From positions 74,613 through 138,612 of the forward strand of contig CAWKGC010000029.1 in the NCBI GenBank assembly GCA_963849005.1: a DNA stretch of 64,000 bases. Direction: 5' to 3'. Every line of letters begins with the position of its first letter. Position 1 is the first letter of the stretch. The translations under genes were made by a program, and so were the position numbers. Below are positions 13,174-23,179 of this stretch, piece by piece. This stretch comes from CAWKGC01 sp963849005 (GTDB lineage Bacteria; Pseudomonadota; Gammaproteobacteria; Burkholderiales; Usitatibacteraceae). The notes beneath the pieces are model-generated. The model saw only the letters and a list, made by a program, of their open reading frames with translations. It had not been told where the DNA came from and did no database searches.

Positions 13174-13223
13174 CCACTCCCCCTGTCGAGTTTCATTGAT
13201 CGAAGGCAAGCCAAATCAAGAAA

Positions 13224-13276
13224 ACCCAGTTTTTCCCACTTGTCGCCACTTTAGTGAGTTGATTTCCGAGAGTCAA
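13224..13276 (-). promoter_or_regulatory. dcw promoter with three MraZ boxes
   Basis: On the minus strand a -35 TTGACT (13276-13271) and -10 TAAAGT (13253-13248) are separated by exactly 17 bases. Starting within the -10 are three direct repeats with a 10-base period: TGGCG (13248-13244), TGGGA (13238-13234) and TGGGT (13228-13224). TGGGN repeats with 5-base spacers are the known MraZ operator. The predicted transcript would start near 13241, inside the boxes, which fits autorepression. Confidence 0.85.
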
Positions 13277-13465
13277 GGGGAAAGTTGCGAATTTCTCGTT
13301 TAACGACAGACACTTAGCAGCGCTTTTTCAGGCCGATTCACAAACCATGAAATCTATATTTATCAATAAGATAGAATTGGAAGTAAAAGTGACTTCCGAA
13401 GAGTCCGGCAAGGAACCGCCATCCGGGCTTGAACTCATAGCAAGCACTTACAGGAGAATGAAAAG
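13277..13465. other. AT-rich intergenic patch
   Basis: A stretch of about 190 bases between the mraZ promoter and the phosphatase, much richer in A/T than its flanks. It holds an ATG at 13347 opening a frame that reads MKSIFINKIELEVKVTSEE before running out of frame into the phosphatase gene. I see no recognisable domain or strong ribosome binding site there. It probably contains the phosphatase promoter. Confidence 0.4.
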
Positions 13466-14077
13466 ATGGCCTTGCAGCGCGTTCTTGCCGGCGTCGCCCT
13501 GTCACTTGCCCTGCTCGCGCGGGCCGGGGAACCGAGCGCGCTGCCTGATGCCGCGTACGCGCTGGACGGGATCCAGCTCGCGGAGGCGCTGCGCAAGGGC
13601 GGCCATGTCCTCTACTTCCGTCATACCGCGACAGACTTCTCGCAGCCCGACATGGCGATGACCACCTACGAGGACTGCAAGTCGCAGCGCAATCTTTCCG
13701 AGGAGGGCCGCAAGCAGGCGCGCGAGATCGGTGCGAATTTTCGCGAGCTCAAGATTCCCGTCGGCGAGGTGCTCGCGAGTCCTTATTGCCGCACGATGGA
13801 AGTCGCGCGGCTCGCCTTCGACAAGGCGGTTGCCACTCCCGCGGTGCGCGGCGGGCCTGCTGCGGCGGAAGGCGATCGTTACGCGGGACTGAAGGCGCTG
13901 CTGGCAAAGCCTGTGGAAGGCGCGGCCAATCGCGTGATCAGCGGCCACGGCAACCCGTTCCGCGCGATCGCCGGTGCGCCGCATCTTTCCGAAGGCGAGA
14001 TGGTCGTCATCAAGCCTCTCGGCGACAGGTACGCCATCGTTGCTCGCGTTCCCTACAACGCCTGGCCCCTGAAATAA
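13466..14077 (+). CDS. Secreted histidine phosphatase family protein
   Basis: 203 residues. A signal peptide (ALQRVLAGVALSLALLARA) points to the periplasm. The catalytic motif is FRHTATD, a variant of the usual RHG, and the second His is in ISGHGNP; CRTMEVARLAF matches the family's conserved Arg region. Likely a phosphomonoesterase with unknown substrate. ACAGGAGA precedes the ATG at 13466. An AG-rich ribosome binding site and a free-standing location suggest monocistronic expression. The gene ends directly before a GGGGTCAGA repeat. Confidence 0.8.
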   Translation: MALQRVLAGVALSLALLARAGEPSALPDAAYALDGIQLAEALRKGGHVLYFRHTATDFSQPDMAMTTYEDCKSQRNLSEEGRKQAREIGANFRELKIPVGEVLASPYCRTMEVARLAFDKAVATPAVRGGPAAAEGDRYAGLKALLAKPVEGAANRVISGHGNPFRAIAGAPHLSEGEMVVIKPLGDRYAIVARVPYNAWPLK

Positions 14078-14078
14078 C

Positions 14079-14145
14079 GGGGTCAGAGTACATTTGCCCG
14101 AAAACGGGGTCAGAGTACATTTCCCTCGAAATGTAACCTAACCCC
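14079..14145. repeat. GGGGTCAGA element, TACATTT type
   Basis: Two direct units GGGGTCAGAGTACATTT (14079-14095 and 14106-14122) followed by a diverged inverted unit, AAATGTAACCTAACCCC (14129-14145). The second and third units can form a hairpin. It lies between the phosphatase stop and rnpB. The same unit type recurs at 47855 and 58021. Confidence 0.85.
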
Positions 14146-14158
14146 GTTTTCAAATAAG

Positions 14159-14472
14159 GGAAGCAAGCCGATAAGCGGGATTCTGTTACGGCCCTTGCGG
14201 GCTATGACGGTCATTCCTCTAGGCGCCGTGTTGCCACGGCGCTCGAGCCACCTACCCGCAGACTCGGCGGGCCGCGTCGTCGTCTGCCTATTTGATGTTG
14301 CTCCGCGTAGAGATTGCCCGTTTCACCCTCCAGGTTTCCCCGGAGACTCGTCTCTGTTGCTCTGATCCTCGCCTCACGGCGGACGGGAGTTACCCGCTAC
14401 GCTGCCCTATGGAGTCCCGACTTTCCTCTGTGCAGCAATGAAGTTGCACAGCGACCGTCTGGCTTGCTTCCA
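14159..14472 (-). ncRNA. rnpB: RNase P RNA, bacterial type A
   Basis: Catalytic RNA that matures tRNA 5' ends. Read on the minus strand, the 5' end GGAAGCAAGCC pairs with the 3' end GGCTTGCTTCC (helix P1). The conserved GAGGAAAGTC lies at 14428-14419 and ACAGAA at 14186-14181. GGGTGAAACGG and several GC-rich hairpins lie between. The length of about 314 nt is within the bacterial range. No protein-coding frame explains the region. Confidence 0.93.
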
Positions 14473-14489
14473 GTTGCCATTCTACCGCC

Positions 14490-15126
14490 TCAACCTTTTG
14501 CGCCAGCTCCCGCGATCGCCCGCATGAACTCGATTGCGCGCCGACCGACTTCCTCGGGCGTCATTCCCGGTTTGTAGAGCGCCGAGCCGATGCCGAATCC
14601 CGACGCGCCCGCAACCTGCCACACGGCCAGGTTTCCCGCATGAATGCCGCCAACCGGCAGGACCAGCACACCCGGCGGCAGCACCGCGCGCAAAGAACTC
14701 AGGAAATTCGTCGGACACTGCGTCCGCAGGAAAGAACTTCAGCGCGTCGGCGCCGGCGCGCAACATCGCGAACGCTTCCGTCGGCGTGAATATGCCTGGT
14801 ATCGCAAGCAACCCGAGGCGCTTGGCTTCGCGTACGACGTCGCTCTCCGCATTGGGCATCACCGCAAGCCGACCGCCGGCATTCGCCACAAGCTGAACAT
14901 CCTCGACGTGCAACACGGTGCCCGCGCCGACGAGCATGCGATCGCCGCAGCGACCGGAGAGGCGATGAATGCTCTCGAGCGGCTCAGGCGAGTTCAACGG
15001 CACTTCGAGCACGCGGATGCCCGCGTCGAACAAAGCCTCGCCGATTGCCACCACTTCACCTGGCTGGACGCCGCGAAGGATGGCGACAAGCGGACACTCG
15101 GCGAGGATTTCGGTGAGCTGCTTCAT
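14490..15126 (-). CDS. dgoA: 2-dehydro-3-deoxy-6-phosphogalactonate aldolase
   Basis: Class I aldolase of the KDPG family that splits 2-keto-3-deoxy-6-phosphogalactonate to pyruvate and glyceraldehyde 3-phosphate. Residues: EVPLNSPEP (base Glu and substrate loop), GAGTVL, and LKFFPA with the Schiff-base Lys. A frameshift near 14697 moves the last 67 residues (VLPVGGIHAGNLA, GFGIGSALYKPG) to another frame. The ATG overlaps the dgoK stop (ATGA). Last gene of the sugar-acid operon. Confidence 0.93.
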
Positions 15127-16009
15127 GCGACCTTCCGCGCTTCAAGCGCTTGCGCAATGCGATAGAGACCCCCAGCCGCGACATCGGGATCCAGCAAGGA
15201 AGCTTCGCCTCCTGCCGAGGCAAACGCGTGGACATAAAGCGCTCCCAGTTCCGGCGCAGCGATCACGAAGGAGCGCGTTGCAGGCCGCGCGGAGAGGATC
15301 TCGTGCCCGATCAGCATGCCGGAGAGATAGCCCGCAACCGACCCCGGGGGCAATTCACCCAACAGGACGCGAGCCCGGGCGCCAAACAGGTGATGGAGCA
15401 AGCCGCCGGCGTCACGTGCGCGCGCAAGTCCCTGCGCAAATGCCGCCTGGTCGATCTGCTCGCCTTCCATCAGTCGCCCGATGATGCTGTGCCTGCCGAG
15501 CAATGCGAAGACCTCTCCCGTCATGTGCGTGGCAAAGCCTTCGATCACGCCATCGCGCACGCGCACGTGCTTGCTGTGAGTGCCGGGATGACAGATGAAT
15601 GCGGGACCCGCGGGAAGTTGCGACAAGGCCCCGAGCACCTGGCATTCTTCTCCGCGCATGACCTCGGGCACGCCCCTGTCATCCTCGCAGAGCAATCCGG
15701 GGCAGATGTATGCGGAACGATTGCCGGACCAGCGCACTTCGCGCACGCCTGCGGCGATTTCGGCCAGCGACGCCGGGCAGCGCACATACGGCACCTCCAG
15801 CCATCCTTGGCGGCTGCCCACCATGCCGCACATGAAGATCGGGCCGGCGCCTTCCCTGGTCCAGGACCCGACAATTTCCTCGAGGATCGGCTGGAAGCCG
15901 CCCTCTGCCACGACCATCACGCCAGCGTCGCGCACGCGCTTGTCGAGGATGCGTCCGTCGCCGGCGAGGCGCCAGGCGCGAACGTGGGTCGTTCCCCAGT
16001 CGATGGCAA

Positions 16010-16013
<4 letters not shown>
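15123..16013 (-). CDS. dgoK: 2-dehydro-3-deoxygalactonokinase
   Basis: Phosphorylates 2-keto-3-deoxygalactonate ahead of DgoA. The N-terminal ATP-binding motif is AIDWGTTHVRAWRL; HPGTHSKHVRV and THMTGEVFALL are DgoK signatures. I choose TTG at 16013, which overlaps the stop of the ABC ATPase gene (TTGA) and leaves the motif right at the N-terminus, as in the family. About 296 residues, unbroken. Confidence 0.93.
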
Positions 16014-17128
<1,115 letters not shown>

Positions 17129-17135
17129 GGCGTCC

Positions 17136-18074
17136 TCAGGCGATCAGCGGGTACTTCGACGACATCATCGGTTGCAACGCCGCGAGGATCGCGGTCAGCT
17201 CGTCGCGCGCGCCGGCGTCAAGCTGCCGGCCACCCGCCTGACGGTGATACGCGCTCTTGATGACGCCGCGGCGACGCAGCACTTCCTTGTAGACCGCGAC
17301 CCCATAGCTAGTCTCGAACAACAGCAGCGGGAGCAGGCGCGTATAGGTGTCGCGCGCGGCTTCGGCCTTGCCGGTTTCGAGCTCCTCCCAAAGTTTCACA
17401 TGCAGGTCGGCAACCTCGCAGGCGGGCATCGTTCCGCATACGCCGCGGCGGTACTCGTCCAGCAGGTGGCGTCCCGCCTTGCCGCCCATCACGCCCTTCA
17501 GGTTCGCGCCGGCGGCTTCGCGAAGCGCGGTCACCATCGGGCCGGGGAAGTCCGTCTCTTCCTTGACGTAGTGCACGCCCTTCAGGTCCTTCAGCAAGCC
17601 TGTCATGAACGGCGCAGACAGCGGCGTGCCACCTGGACCCTGATAATTCTGGATACACACAGGCAGGTCGGATGCCTCGCCGATCGCGCGGTAGTACTCG
17701 CGGATCTCGACATCCGAGGCGCGCTGGATGAAGGGCGGCATCGCCATCACCATGTCGGCGCCGGCATCGGCCGCCTGGCGCGTGAGTGCGACCGCCAGCG
17801 GCGCGCACGAAGCCGTGACACCGGCGACGTAGGGCACGCGGCCCGCCGTCTCCTTCGCGGTGATCTCCACGACGCGCTTGCGCTCGGCGTCGGAAAGATA
17901 CGGCGCCTCGCTCGCGTTCGCGGGACCGACGACGCCGAGGGCGCCACACTCGATGCTGAAGGAGACCACGCGCTTGAGTCCCTCCTCGTCGAGATCGCCC
18001 CGGTCATCGAACGGCGTGGGGAGGATGACGAAAACGCCGCGAAAAGCCTTCTGGTCCATTGGTGCCTTTCTCAT
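17136..18074 (-). CDS. Dihydrodipicolinate synthase/N-acetylneuraminate lyase family aldolase
   Basis: TIM-barrel class I lyase of about 312 residues. The Schiff-base Lys is in VHYVKEETDF, and the catalytic Tyr probably in CIQNYQGPGG. The usual GxxGE loop is replaced by GPANASEAPYLSDAER. Within a sugar-acid operon it is more likely a keto-deoxy-sugar-acid aldolase or dehydratase than DapA. ATG 18074 overlaps the stop of the dehydratase gene; Met6 is an alternative start. Intact. Confidence 0.85.
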   Translation of the reverse strand: MRKAPMDQKAFRGVFVILPTPFDDRGDLDEEGLKRVVSFSIECGALGVVGPANASEAPYLSDAERKRVVEITAKETAGRVPYVAGVTASCAPLAVALTRQAADAGADMVMAMPPFIQRASDVEIREYYRAIGEASDLPVCIQNYQGPGGTPLSAPFMTGLLKDLKGVHYVKEETDFPGPMVTALREAAGANLKGVMGGKAGRHLLDEYRRGVCGTMPACEVADLHVKLWEELETGKAEAARDTYTRLLPLLLFETSYGVAVYKEVLRRRGVIKSAYHRQAGGRQLDAGARDELTAILAALQPMMSSKYPLIA

Positions 18075-19234
18075 TCGCCGCGCCTGGGTTCTGCGTTGCG
18101 CCTTTCCCAGCCCTCGGCAAACAGGTTCATGAAGTGGTGTTCGGAATACGGGTGCTGTGCGAAGAGCGACTCATCGACCTCGACACCGAGGCCGGGCGCG
18201 TCCGACGCGGTGAGGTAGCCGTGCACCACGCGCGGCACACCCTTGAACATGTCGCGTGCCCAGGGCACGTGGAAATCGTCGAAGGTTTCCTGGATGTAGA
18301 AGTTGCGCGTGGCCGTCATGACATGCACGTTCACTGCCGTGCTCAGTGTGCATCGCGCATTGTGGGGCGCGACCGTGACGCCGTGCGCATCGGCAATGGC
18401 AGCAGCTTCGCGCAGCCGCGCGATGCCGCCCAACTCGACATACTCGGGCTGGACCACGTCGAATCGCCTGCCCGCAATGAGATCGGAGAATTGGCGCGGC
18501 GTGCTGAAGCGCTCGCCGGCCACGATGCGCACACGGCTTGCGGCGGCCACTTCGCGCAGCGCGGAAATGTCCTCCGACCACACCGGCGCCTCGATCCATT
18601 CGCAATTGAATTCCTCCAGCTCTGCCGCAAGCCGGATCGCCTCGGGCACCGTGAACCGATCGTGGGCTTCGATGAGGATGCCGACGTCGTCGCCGACGGC
18701 GCGACGCACGGCCGCCACGAGCGCCAGGCTCAGCCGACGCTCCTTTGCATCGAGGAAGCGGTAGTTGGAGCCGAAGGGATCGAACTTGAGCGCGGTATAG
18801 CCCATCGCGGCCACCTTCGCGGCACGCTCGCCGAAGGCAACAGGATCGCGCGGACCCTGGTACCAGCCGTTCGCATAGGCGCGCAGCTTCTCGTGCACGC
18901 GCCCGCCGAAGAGCGTGTAGAGCGGTACGCCGAGGGACTTGCCAAGGATGTCCCAGCAAGCGGTGGTAATGCCGGAAAGCGCGGAGAGCAGTATGCCGTT
19001 CGACGTGAGATAGAGGCCCTTGTGCGCGTTGTCCCACAACGCCTCGACGTCGCGCGGATCGCGCCCGAGGCACAGCCGCCGGATTTCGCGCACCGCGGCA
19101 ACCGCCGGTTGCGACGAAAGCCCGCACGTGGAATCGCCCCAGCCATGAAGCCCGGTGTCGGTCAAGACTTTCACCAGCACCCAGTTCTTCCAGGGATTGC
19201 CGACGACGTACGCCTCGATGCTCGCGATCTTCAT
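18071..19234 (-). CDS. Enolase-superfamily sugar-acid dehydratase (mandelate racemase/galactonate dehydratase-like)
   Basis: 387 residues, intact. An N-terminal capping domain (MKIASIEAYVVG) is followed by the barrel. Candidate metal ligands are in LIEAHDRFT, EWIEAPV and GERFSTP; ALKFDPFGS carries the Lys-strand and APHNA a catalytic His. It probably dehydrates an aldonate such as galactonate to a 2-keto-3-deoxy acid, the substrate of DgoK. AGGATAGGAC precedes the ATG. The exact substrate cannot be read from sequence. Confidence 0.88.
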   Translation of the reverse strand: MKIASIEAYVVGNPWKNWVLVKVLTDTGLHGWGDSTCGLSSQPAVAAVREIRRLCLGRDPRDVEALWDNAHKGLYLTSNGILLSALSGITTACWDILGKSLGVPLYTLFGGRVHEKLRAYANGWYQGPRDPVAFGERAAKVAAMGYTALKFDPFGSNYRFLDAKERRLSLALVAAVRRAVGDDVGILIEAHDRFTVPEAIRLAAELEEFNCEWIEAPVWSEDISALREVAAASRVRIVAGERFSTPRQFSDLIAGRRFDVVQPEYVELGGIARLREAAAIADAHGVTVAPHNARCTLSTAVNVHVMTATRNFYIQETFDDFHVPWARDMFKGVPRVVHGYLTASDAPGLGVEVDESLFAQHPYSEHHFMNLFAEGWERRNAEPRRGE

Positions 19235-19238
19235 TGTC

Positions 19239-20076
19239 CTATCCTTTCACGGCGCCGCCGGTAAGCCCCTGGATGAAGGAGCGCTGCAGCAGTGCAAACG
19301 CGATGACGACGGGGATGGTGGAGCCGATGGTCGCTGCCATGAGGGGACCCCATTCGATCCCGAGCTCGGTCACGAAGGAATACAACCCGACCTGCAGGAG
19401 GCGATTCTCGTCGCGCAGCGTGAGGCTGAAGGCCAGCAGGAAGTCGTTCCAGATGGTCACGAAAACGAGCACGCTTGCCGCGGCGAGTCCCGGGCGCATC
19501 AAGGGCAGCACAACGACGTAGAACGCCTTCAGGCGGCTGCAGCCGTCCACGAACGCGGATTCCTCGAGTTCGTAGGGGATGGTGTCGACGAAGCCGCGCA
19601 GCAGCCAGATGAGCGTCGGCACGAGCCACGCCGAGTAAGCGAGGATCACGACGAAGAGCGTGTCGTAGATGCCGAGGTCGACGGCCAGCAGGTAGAGGGG
19701 AACGATGATCGACACCCCGGGGATCATCACCGTTGACCAGATCACGAACAGCAGCGCTTCCTTGGCGCGGAACTTGAAGCGCGACACCGCGTAGGCGGCG
19801 TGCACCGCGAGGCCGACGCTCAGCACCAGCGGCCCGCCACCACGATCACGCTGTTCAGGATGTAGCGCAGGAATTTCGGCGAGAACAATCCGCGCGTGTA
19901 GTTGGTGAATCGAATGTGCCGGGGATCCAGCGCGGCGGCGAGGCGAATACTTCGGTGGGCGCCTTGAACGAGGTGGAAAGCGCCCACGCCAGGGGCAACA
20001 GCACGAATGCCGCTGCCAGCACGAGCATGGCGTAAGTCGCCGCGCTGCCGATCCAGTGGGCGCGCCTCCTAGACAC
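19239..20076 (-). CDS. ABC sugar permease, MalG/UgpE type
   Basis: Inner-membrane permease of a carbohydrate importer. The C-terminal part shows several hydrophobic segments and the EAA-loop region ELEESAFVDGCSRLKAFYVVV, ending LQRSFIQGLTGGAVKG, typical of MalG-type proteins. The N-terminal segment from GTG 20076 (SRRRAHWIGSAATYAM) lies in another frame. Frameshifts near 19912 and 19840. The start overlaps the upstream permease gene by eight bases. Confidence 0.9.
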
Positions 20077-20941
20077 GATCGGCCCTCAGGACCCGGATGT
20101 AGGCGACGCTGAAAAGGATGTTGAGCGCGAAGATCACCACGGCTGCCGTCGCCGCCACCTCCATGCGATAGAACTGGAAGCCTTCCTTGAACACACGCAA
20201 CGCGAGAACCTCGGTGGCCTCCGCCGGGCCGCCGCCCGTCATGATCAGCACCGTCGTCACCGTATTGAACGTGTGCAGCGTCGTCAGCACGAGCGCGACC
20301 AGCACGGTATTGCGAATGAGCGGCAGCGTCACATGCCAGAAGCGGCGCCACGCGGATTGCGCATCGATGCGGGCAGCCTCACGCACCTCGGCGGGAATTG
20401 TCTGCAACGCGGCGAGCGTGAACACCATCACGAGCGGGTAGGAATGCCACGTGTTCGCGAGCATCAGGCTCGGCAATGCCCAGGTTGTGTCGGTGAGCGG
20501 CCCGGCGATGTTGATGCCAACCTGTTTCAGCAAGTGCGAGATCGGGCCCACACGGCCGTCGTAGAGCCACATCCAGGTGAGACCGGTCACCAACTGCGAG
20601 ACGATCCACGGCACCATCAGGACGGTGCGGAAAAATGTCCGGAATCGAATCGGGCGGTCGAGCAGGAGTGCCAGGCCGATGCCAAGCGGCAAGGTCATCG
20701 CCAATGTCCCGGCGACAAAGGCGATCGAGCGCCCGATATTCGACAGTCCGCCCGCGCGCGTGAGCAGTTCCACGTAATTCGCGAAGCCGACGAAGTCCCC
20801 GGTCTTGAGGTAGTCCGCCCCGTGCACGCTCTGCCGCAGGGCATAGAAGAGCGGGATGAACGAAACCGCGGCGACCAGTATCAGCGACGGATAGAAGAAG
20901 AGGTACGGCTGGAGGCGCCGTACCCCGGCAGCTGTCTGCAC
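20069..20941 (-). CDS. ABC sugar permease, MalF/UgpA type
   Basis: Intact 290-residue membrane protein with about six helices. The EAA loop reads EVREAARIDAQSAWRRF, where the ATPase docks. It is the partner of the MalG-type permease downstream and of the binding protein seven bases upstream. Confidence 0.93.
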   Translation of the reverse strand: MQTAAGVRRLQPYLFFYPSLILVAAVSFIPLFYALRQSVHGADYLKTGDFVGFANYVELLTRAGGLSNIGRSIAFVAGTLAMTLPLGIGLALLLDRPIRFRTFFRTVLMVPWIVSQLVTGLTWMWLYDGRVGPISHLLKQVGINIAGPLTDTTWALPSLMLANTWHSYPLVMVFTLAALQTIPAEVREAARIDAQSAWRRFWHVTLPLIRNTVLVALVLTTLHTFNTVTTVLIMTGGGPAEATEVLALRVFKEGFQFYRMEVAATAAVVIFALNILFSVAYIRVLRADRV

Positions 20942-20947
20942 CTGCGT

Positions 20948-22222
20948 TCAGCGGCCTCCGCGCCGGTTGTATTCCTGCTCCGCCCAGGCGAGCGCTTCCT
21001 TCGGGCTCATCTTCGCGGTCAGCACATTGCCGAACATCTTCGCCCATGTGTCGTAAAGCGCCTCGGTGTTCTCGGGGAAGTTGAACTTGAGCGGGTACTT
21101 CGCGGCGTAGTCGACGGCCCAGCGGATCGTCTCGGCCTTGGGTTCGTTGAACCATGGGTCCTTGAGCGCGCTCGCGCGTACCGGCACATAGCCGGCCATC
21201 TTGGCCGACTCCACCTGCACTGGCGTGGAAGTCCAATGCTCGATGAATTTCCAGGCGGCGGCGGCATTCTTCGCGCCCTTGGGAATCACGAGGCTCCAGC
21301 TTTGCACGAGCGCCGGCGAAGGCTTGCCTTCTTCCCATCCGGGGTAGGTCGAGAGCTTCAGGTTTTCGCCAAGCTTCGAGCGTTCGCGGATGAACTCGAA
21401 GCGTTGCGAGGACTGCGGCAGGAAAGCAGCCTTCTGCGCGATGAACAGCGTCTGAGCCTGCTCGAGCCCCTGCAGCGCGACGTTCGTGGGTAGCGCGGTC
21501 TTGTTGCCCTTGGTCGAAAGGTCGAACACCCACTGCACGAGTTTTTCGGCCTGCGGCGTGTTGAACGCGGCCTTGCCGTCGTCGGTGAGCACTCTCACGC
21601 CCGATCCCACGAGGGTTGTAAGGAACCAGCCAGCGGCCACCGAAGGCGCCTCGGGACTGAAGCCGATGGCGATGCCCGCGATGTCGGCCGTCGAGACCGC
21701 CGCCGCGGTTTCACCCCACTCCGCGATCGACTGCGGCGCGCGCTTGCCTGCGGCCTTCAGCAAGTCTGCGCGATAGCCCAAGCCCGACACGCGCAGCTCC
21801 CAGGGTACGCCGAAGGGATTGCCCTGGCGATGGATGGTTTCGGGGAGTCGCACGAGGTCCGCGCGATCGGCGGCGGGCCACGCGTCGAGGTACGCCTTCA
21901 AGGGAGAGAGCGTGCCCGCTGCCATGTGCGCCGGCATCGAAGGCGAGTACAGCATCGCGACGTCCGGCACCTGGCCCGCCTTGGATGCGCGCAGCAAGGT
22001 CGGGCTCAGCTGCTGCCACGGCATGACCGTGACATTGACCTCGATGCCGGGATTCTTCGCCTTGAAGGACTCGACGACCTGTGCCATGGCGCGATCGCGC
22101 ACGTTTTCGGTTCCCGGCCCGACGAAGGTCCAGAGCTCGATCTTCTGGGCCTGCACGGGGCCCGCAAGGGCAAGGGCGGTCGCCGCGAGCGCAAGGCTGC
22201 GGGCAATGGAAGGGATACGCAT
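20948..22222 (-). CDS. Extracellular sugar-binding protein, family 1
   Basis: Periplasmic solute-binding protein, first gene of the operon. I choose ATG 22222, which gives a clean signal peptide (MRIPSIARSLALAATALALA, cleavage after VQA) with GAGGAGAA eight bases upstream; a longer frame begins at 22273. The mature part begins QKIELWTFVGPGTENVRD, and FIEHWTSTPVQ is typical of the family. About 424 residues, intact. Confidence 0.93.
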   Translation of the reverse strand: MRIPSIARSLALAATALALAGPVQAQKIELWTFVGPGTENVRDRAMAQVVESFKAKNPGIEVNVTVMPWQQLSPTLLRASKAGQVPDVAMLYSPSMPAHMAAGTLSPLKAYLDAWPAADRADLVRLPETIHRQGNPFGVPWELRVSGLGYRADLLKAAGKRAPQSIAEWGETAAAVSTADIAGIAIGFSPEAPSVAAGWFLTTLVGSGVRVLTDDGKAAFNTPQAEKLVQWVFDLSTKGNKTALPTNVALQGLEQAQTLFIAQKAAFLPQSSQRFEFIRERSKLGENLKLSTYPGWEEGKPSPALVQSWSLVIPKGAKNAAAAWKFIEHWTSTPVQVESAKMAGYVPVRASALKDPWFNEPKAETIRWAVDYAAKYPLKFNFPENTEALYDTWAKMFGNVLTAKMSPKEALAWAEQEYNRRGGR

Positions 22223-22266
22223 CGGCACATTCTCCTCATGGACGGGCGCTTGACGCGCCGCGGTTA

Positions 22267-22283
22267 GTTCCATAATATGGAAC
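22267..22283. promoter_or_regulatory. Palindromic operator, probably for the IclR regulator
   Basis: GTTCCATAATATGGAAC is a perfect 17-bp palindrome between the divergent binding-protein and iclR genes. It lies 7-23 bases after the predicted operon transcription start, a position suited to repression. TTCCA/TGGAA half-sites are usual for IclR-family regulators. That this regulator binds here is inferred. Confidence 0.75.
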
Positions 22284-22296
22284 CTAGTTTCATTTC

Positions 22297-22326
22297 AGTA
22301 TGGCCCCCGCCGGCAAGCACTGTCAA
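22297..22326 (-). promoter_or_regulatory. Sigma70 promoter of the sugar-acid operon
   Basis: On the minus strand a consensus -35 TTGACA (22326-22321) is followed after 18 bases by CATACT (22302-22297, four of six matches). The predicted start near 22290 precedes the 17-bp palindrome. About 68 bases of leader precede the binding-protein ATG. Confidence 0.6.
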
Positions 22327-22349
22327 TTCGCACATGCCTTTTCATTTCG

Positions 22350-23155
22350 ATGACTGAAAGACCGCGCAGGGCCGCTTCCGCCAAGCCCCCGGGTGCGCCG
22401 AAAGGCACCGGCGCGCTCGACAAGGGACTCAAGCTGCTTGCACGGATCAGCGATGCAAGCACGCCACCGCGGTTTGTCGACCTCCTGCGCGACGCAGGCA
22501 TGCCGAAGGCCACCCTGCACCGCATGCTGGGCGCCCTCCTGGCGCACAGGCTGATCGCGCTCGATCCGCGCAACCAGGCCTATGTTGTCGGCCTGCGCGC
22601 ACTCGAGATGGCGCAGCGCTCCTGGGAAGCCATGGACGTGCGTGCCGCGGCAGCGGACGACATCCTCTGGCTCGGCGAAAAGTCGGGCGACAGGTCGACC
22701 TCGCCGTGCTCGACGGCACGGAAGTGGTCTATATCGACAAGGTCGAGAGCCAGCAGCGCATCCGCATGTTCTCCGCCGTGGGCAAGCGCGGCCCCCTGGA
22801 CTGCACCGGGGTAGGCAAGGCGATGATGGCCTTCCTCGAGGACGGTCGGCGCAAGGAACTCGTCGGTCGCTTGCCCATGAAGAAGTTCACCGCCAATACC
22901 TTCACAACGCGTGCGACATTCCTGCGGCACCTCGACGAAATCCGCGAGCGCGGCTACGCGAAGGACCTCGAGGAACACGAGATCGGCATCCGTTGCGCTG
23001 CGGCACCGATCTTCGATCGCCGCGGCAATGTCGTGGCCAGCGTGAGCGTTACCGCGCCGTCCTTTCGCCTTACGCCAGAGCGGCTGGACGAGATCGCCCC
23101 CTCCGTCGTTCAGGCGGCAAGAAGCATTACCCGGAAACTGGGCGGCAAATCCTGA
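22350..23155 (+). CDS. IclR-family transcriptional regulator
   Basis: N-terminal winged helix (ALDKGLKLLARISD, GMPKATLHRMLGALLAHRLI) and C-terminal effector domain (RGPLDCTGVGKAMMAF, RGYAKDLEEHEIGIRCAAAP, VASVSVTAPSFRL). A frameshift near 22690 is repaired by one C (GGC to GGCC), giving KSGRQVDLAVLDG. It is divergent from the sugar-acid operon with a palindromic operator between. Probably a local repressor released by a pathway intermediate; effector unknown. Confidence 0.92.
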
Positions 23156-23179
23156 ACCGCAGGATGCCGTTCGGCCGCA

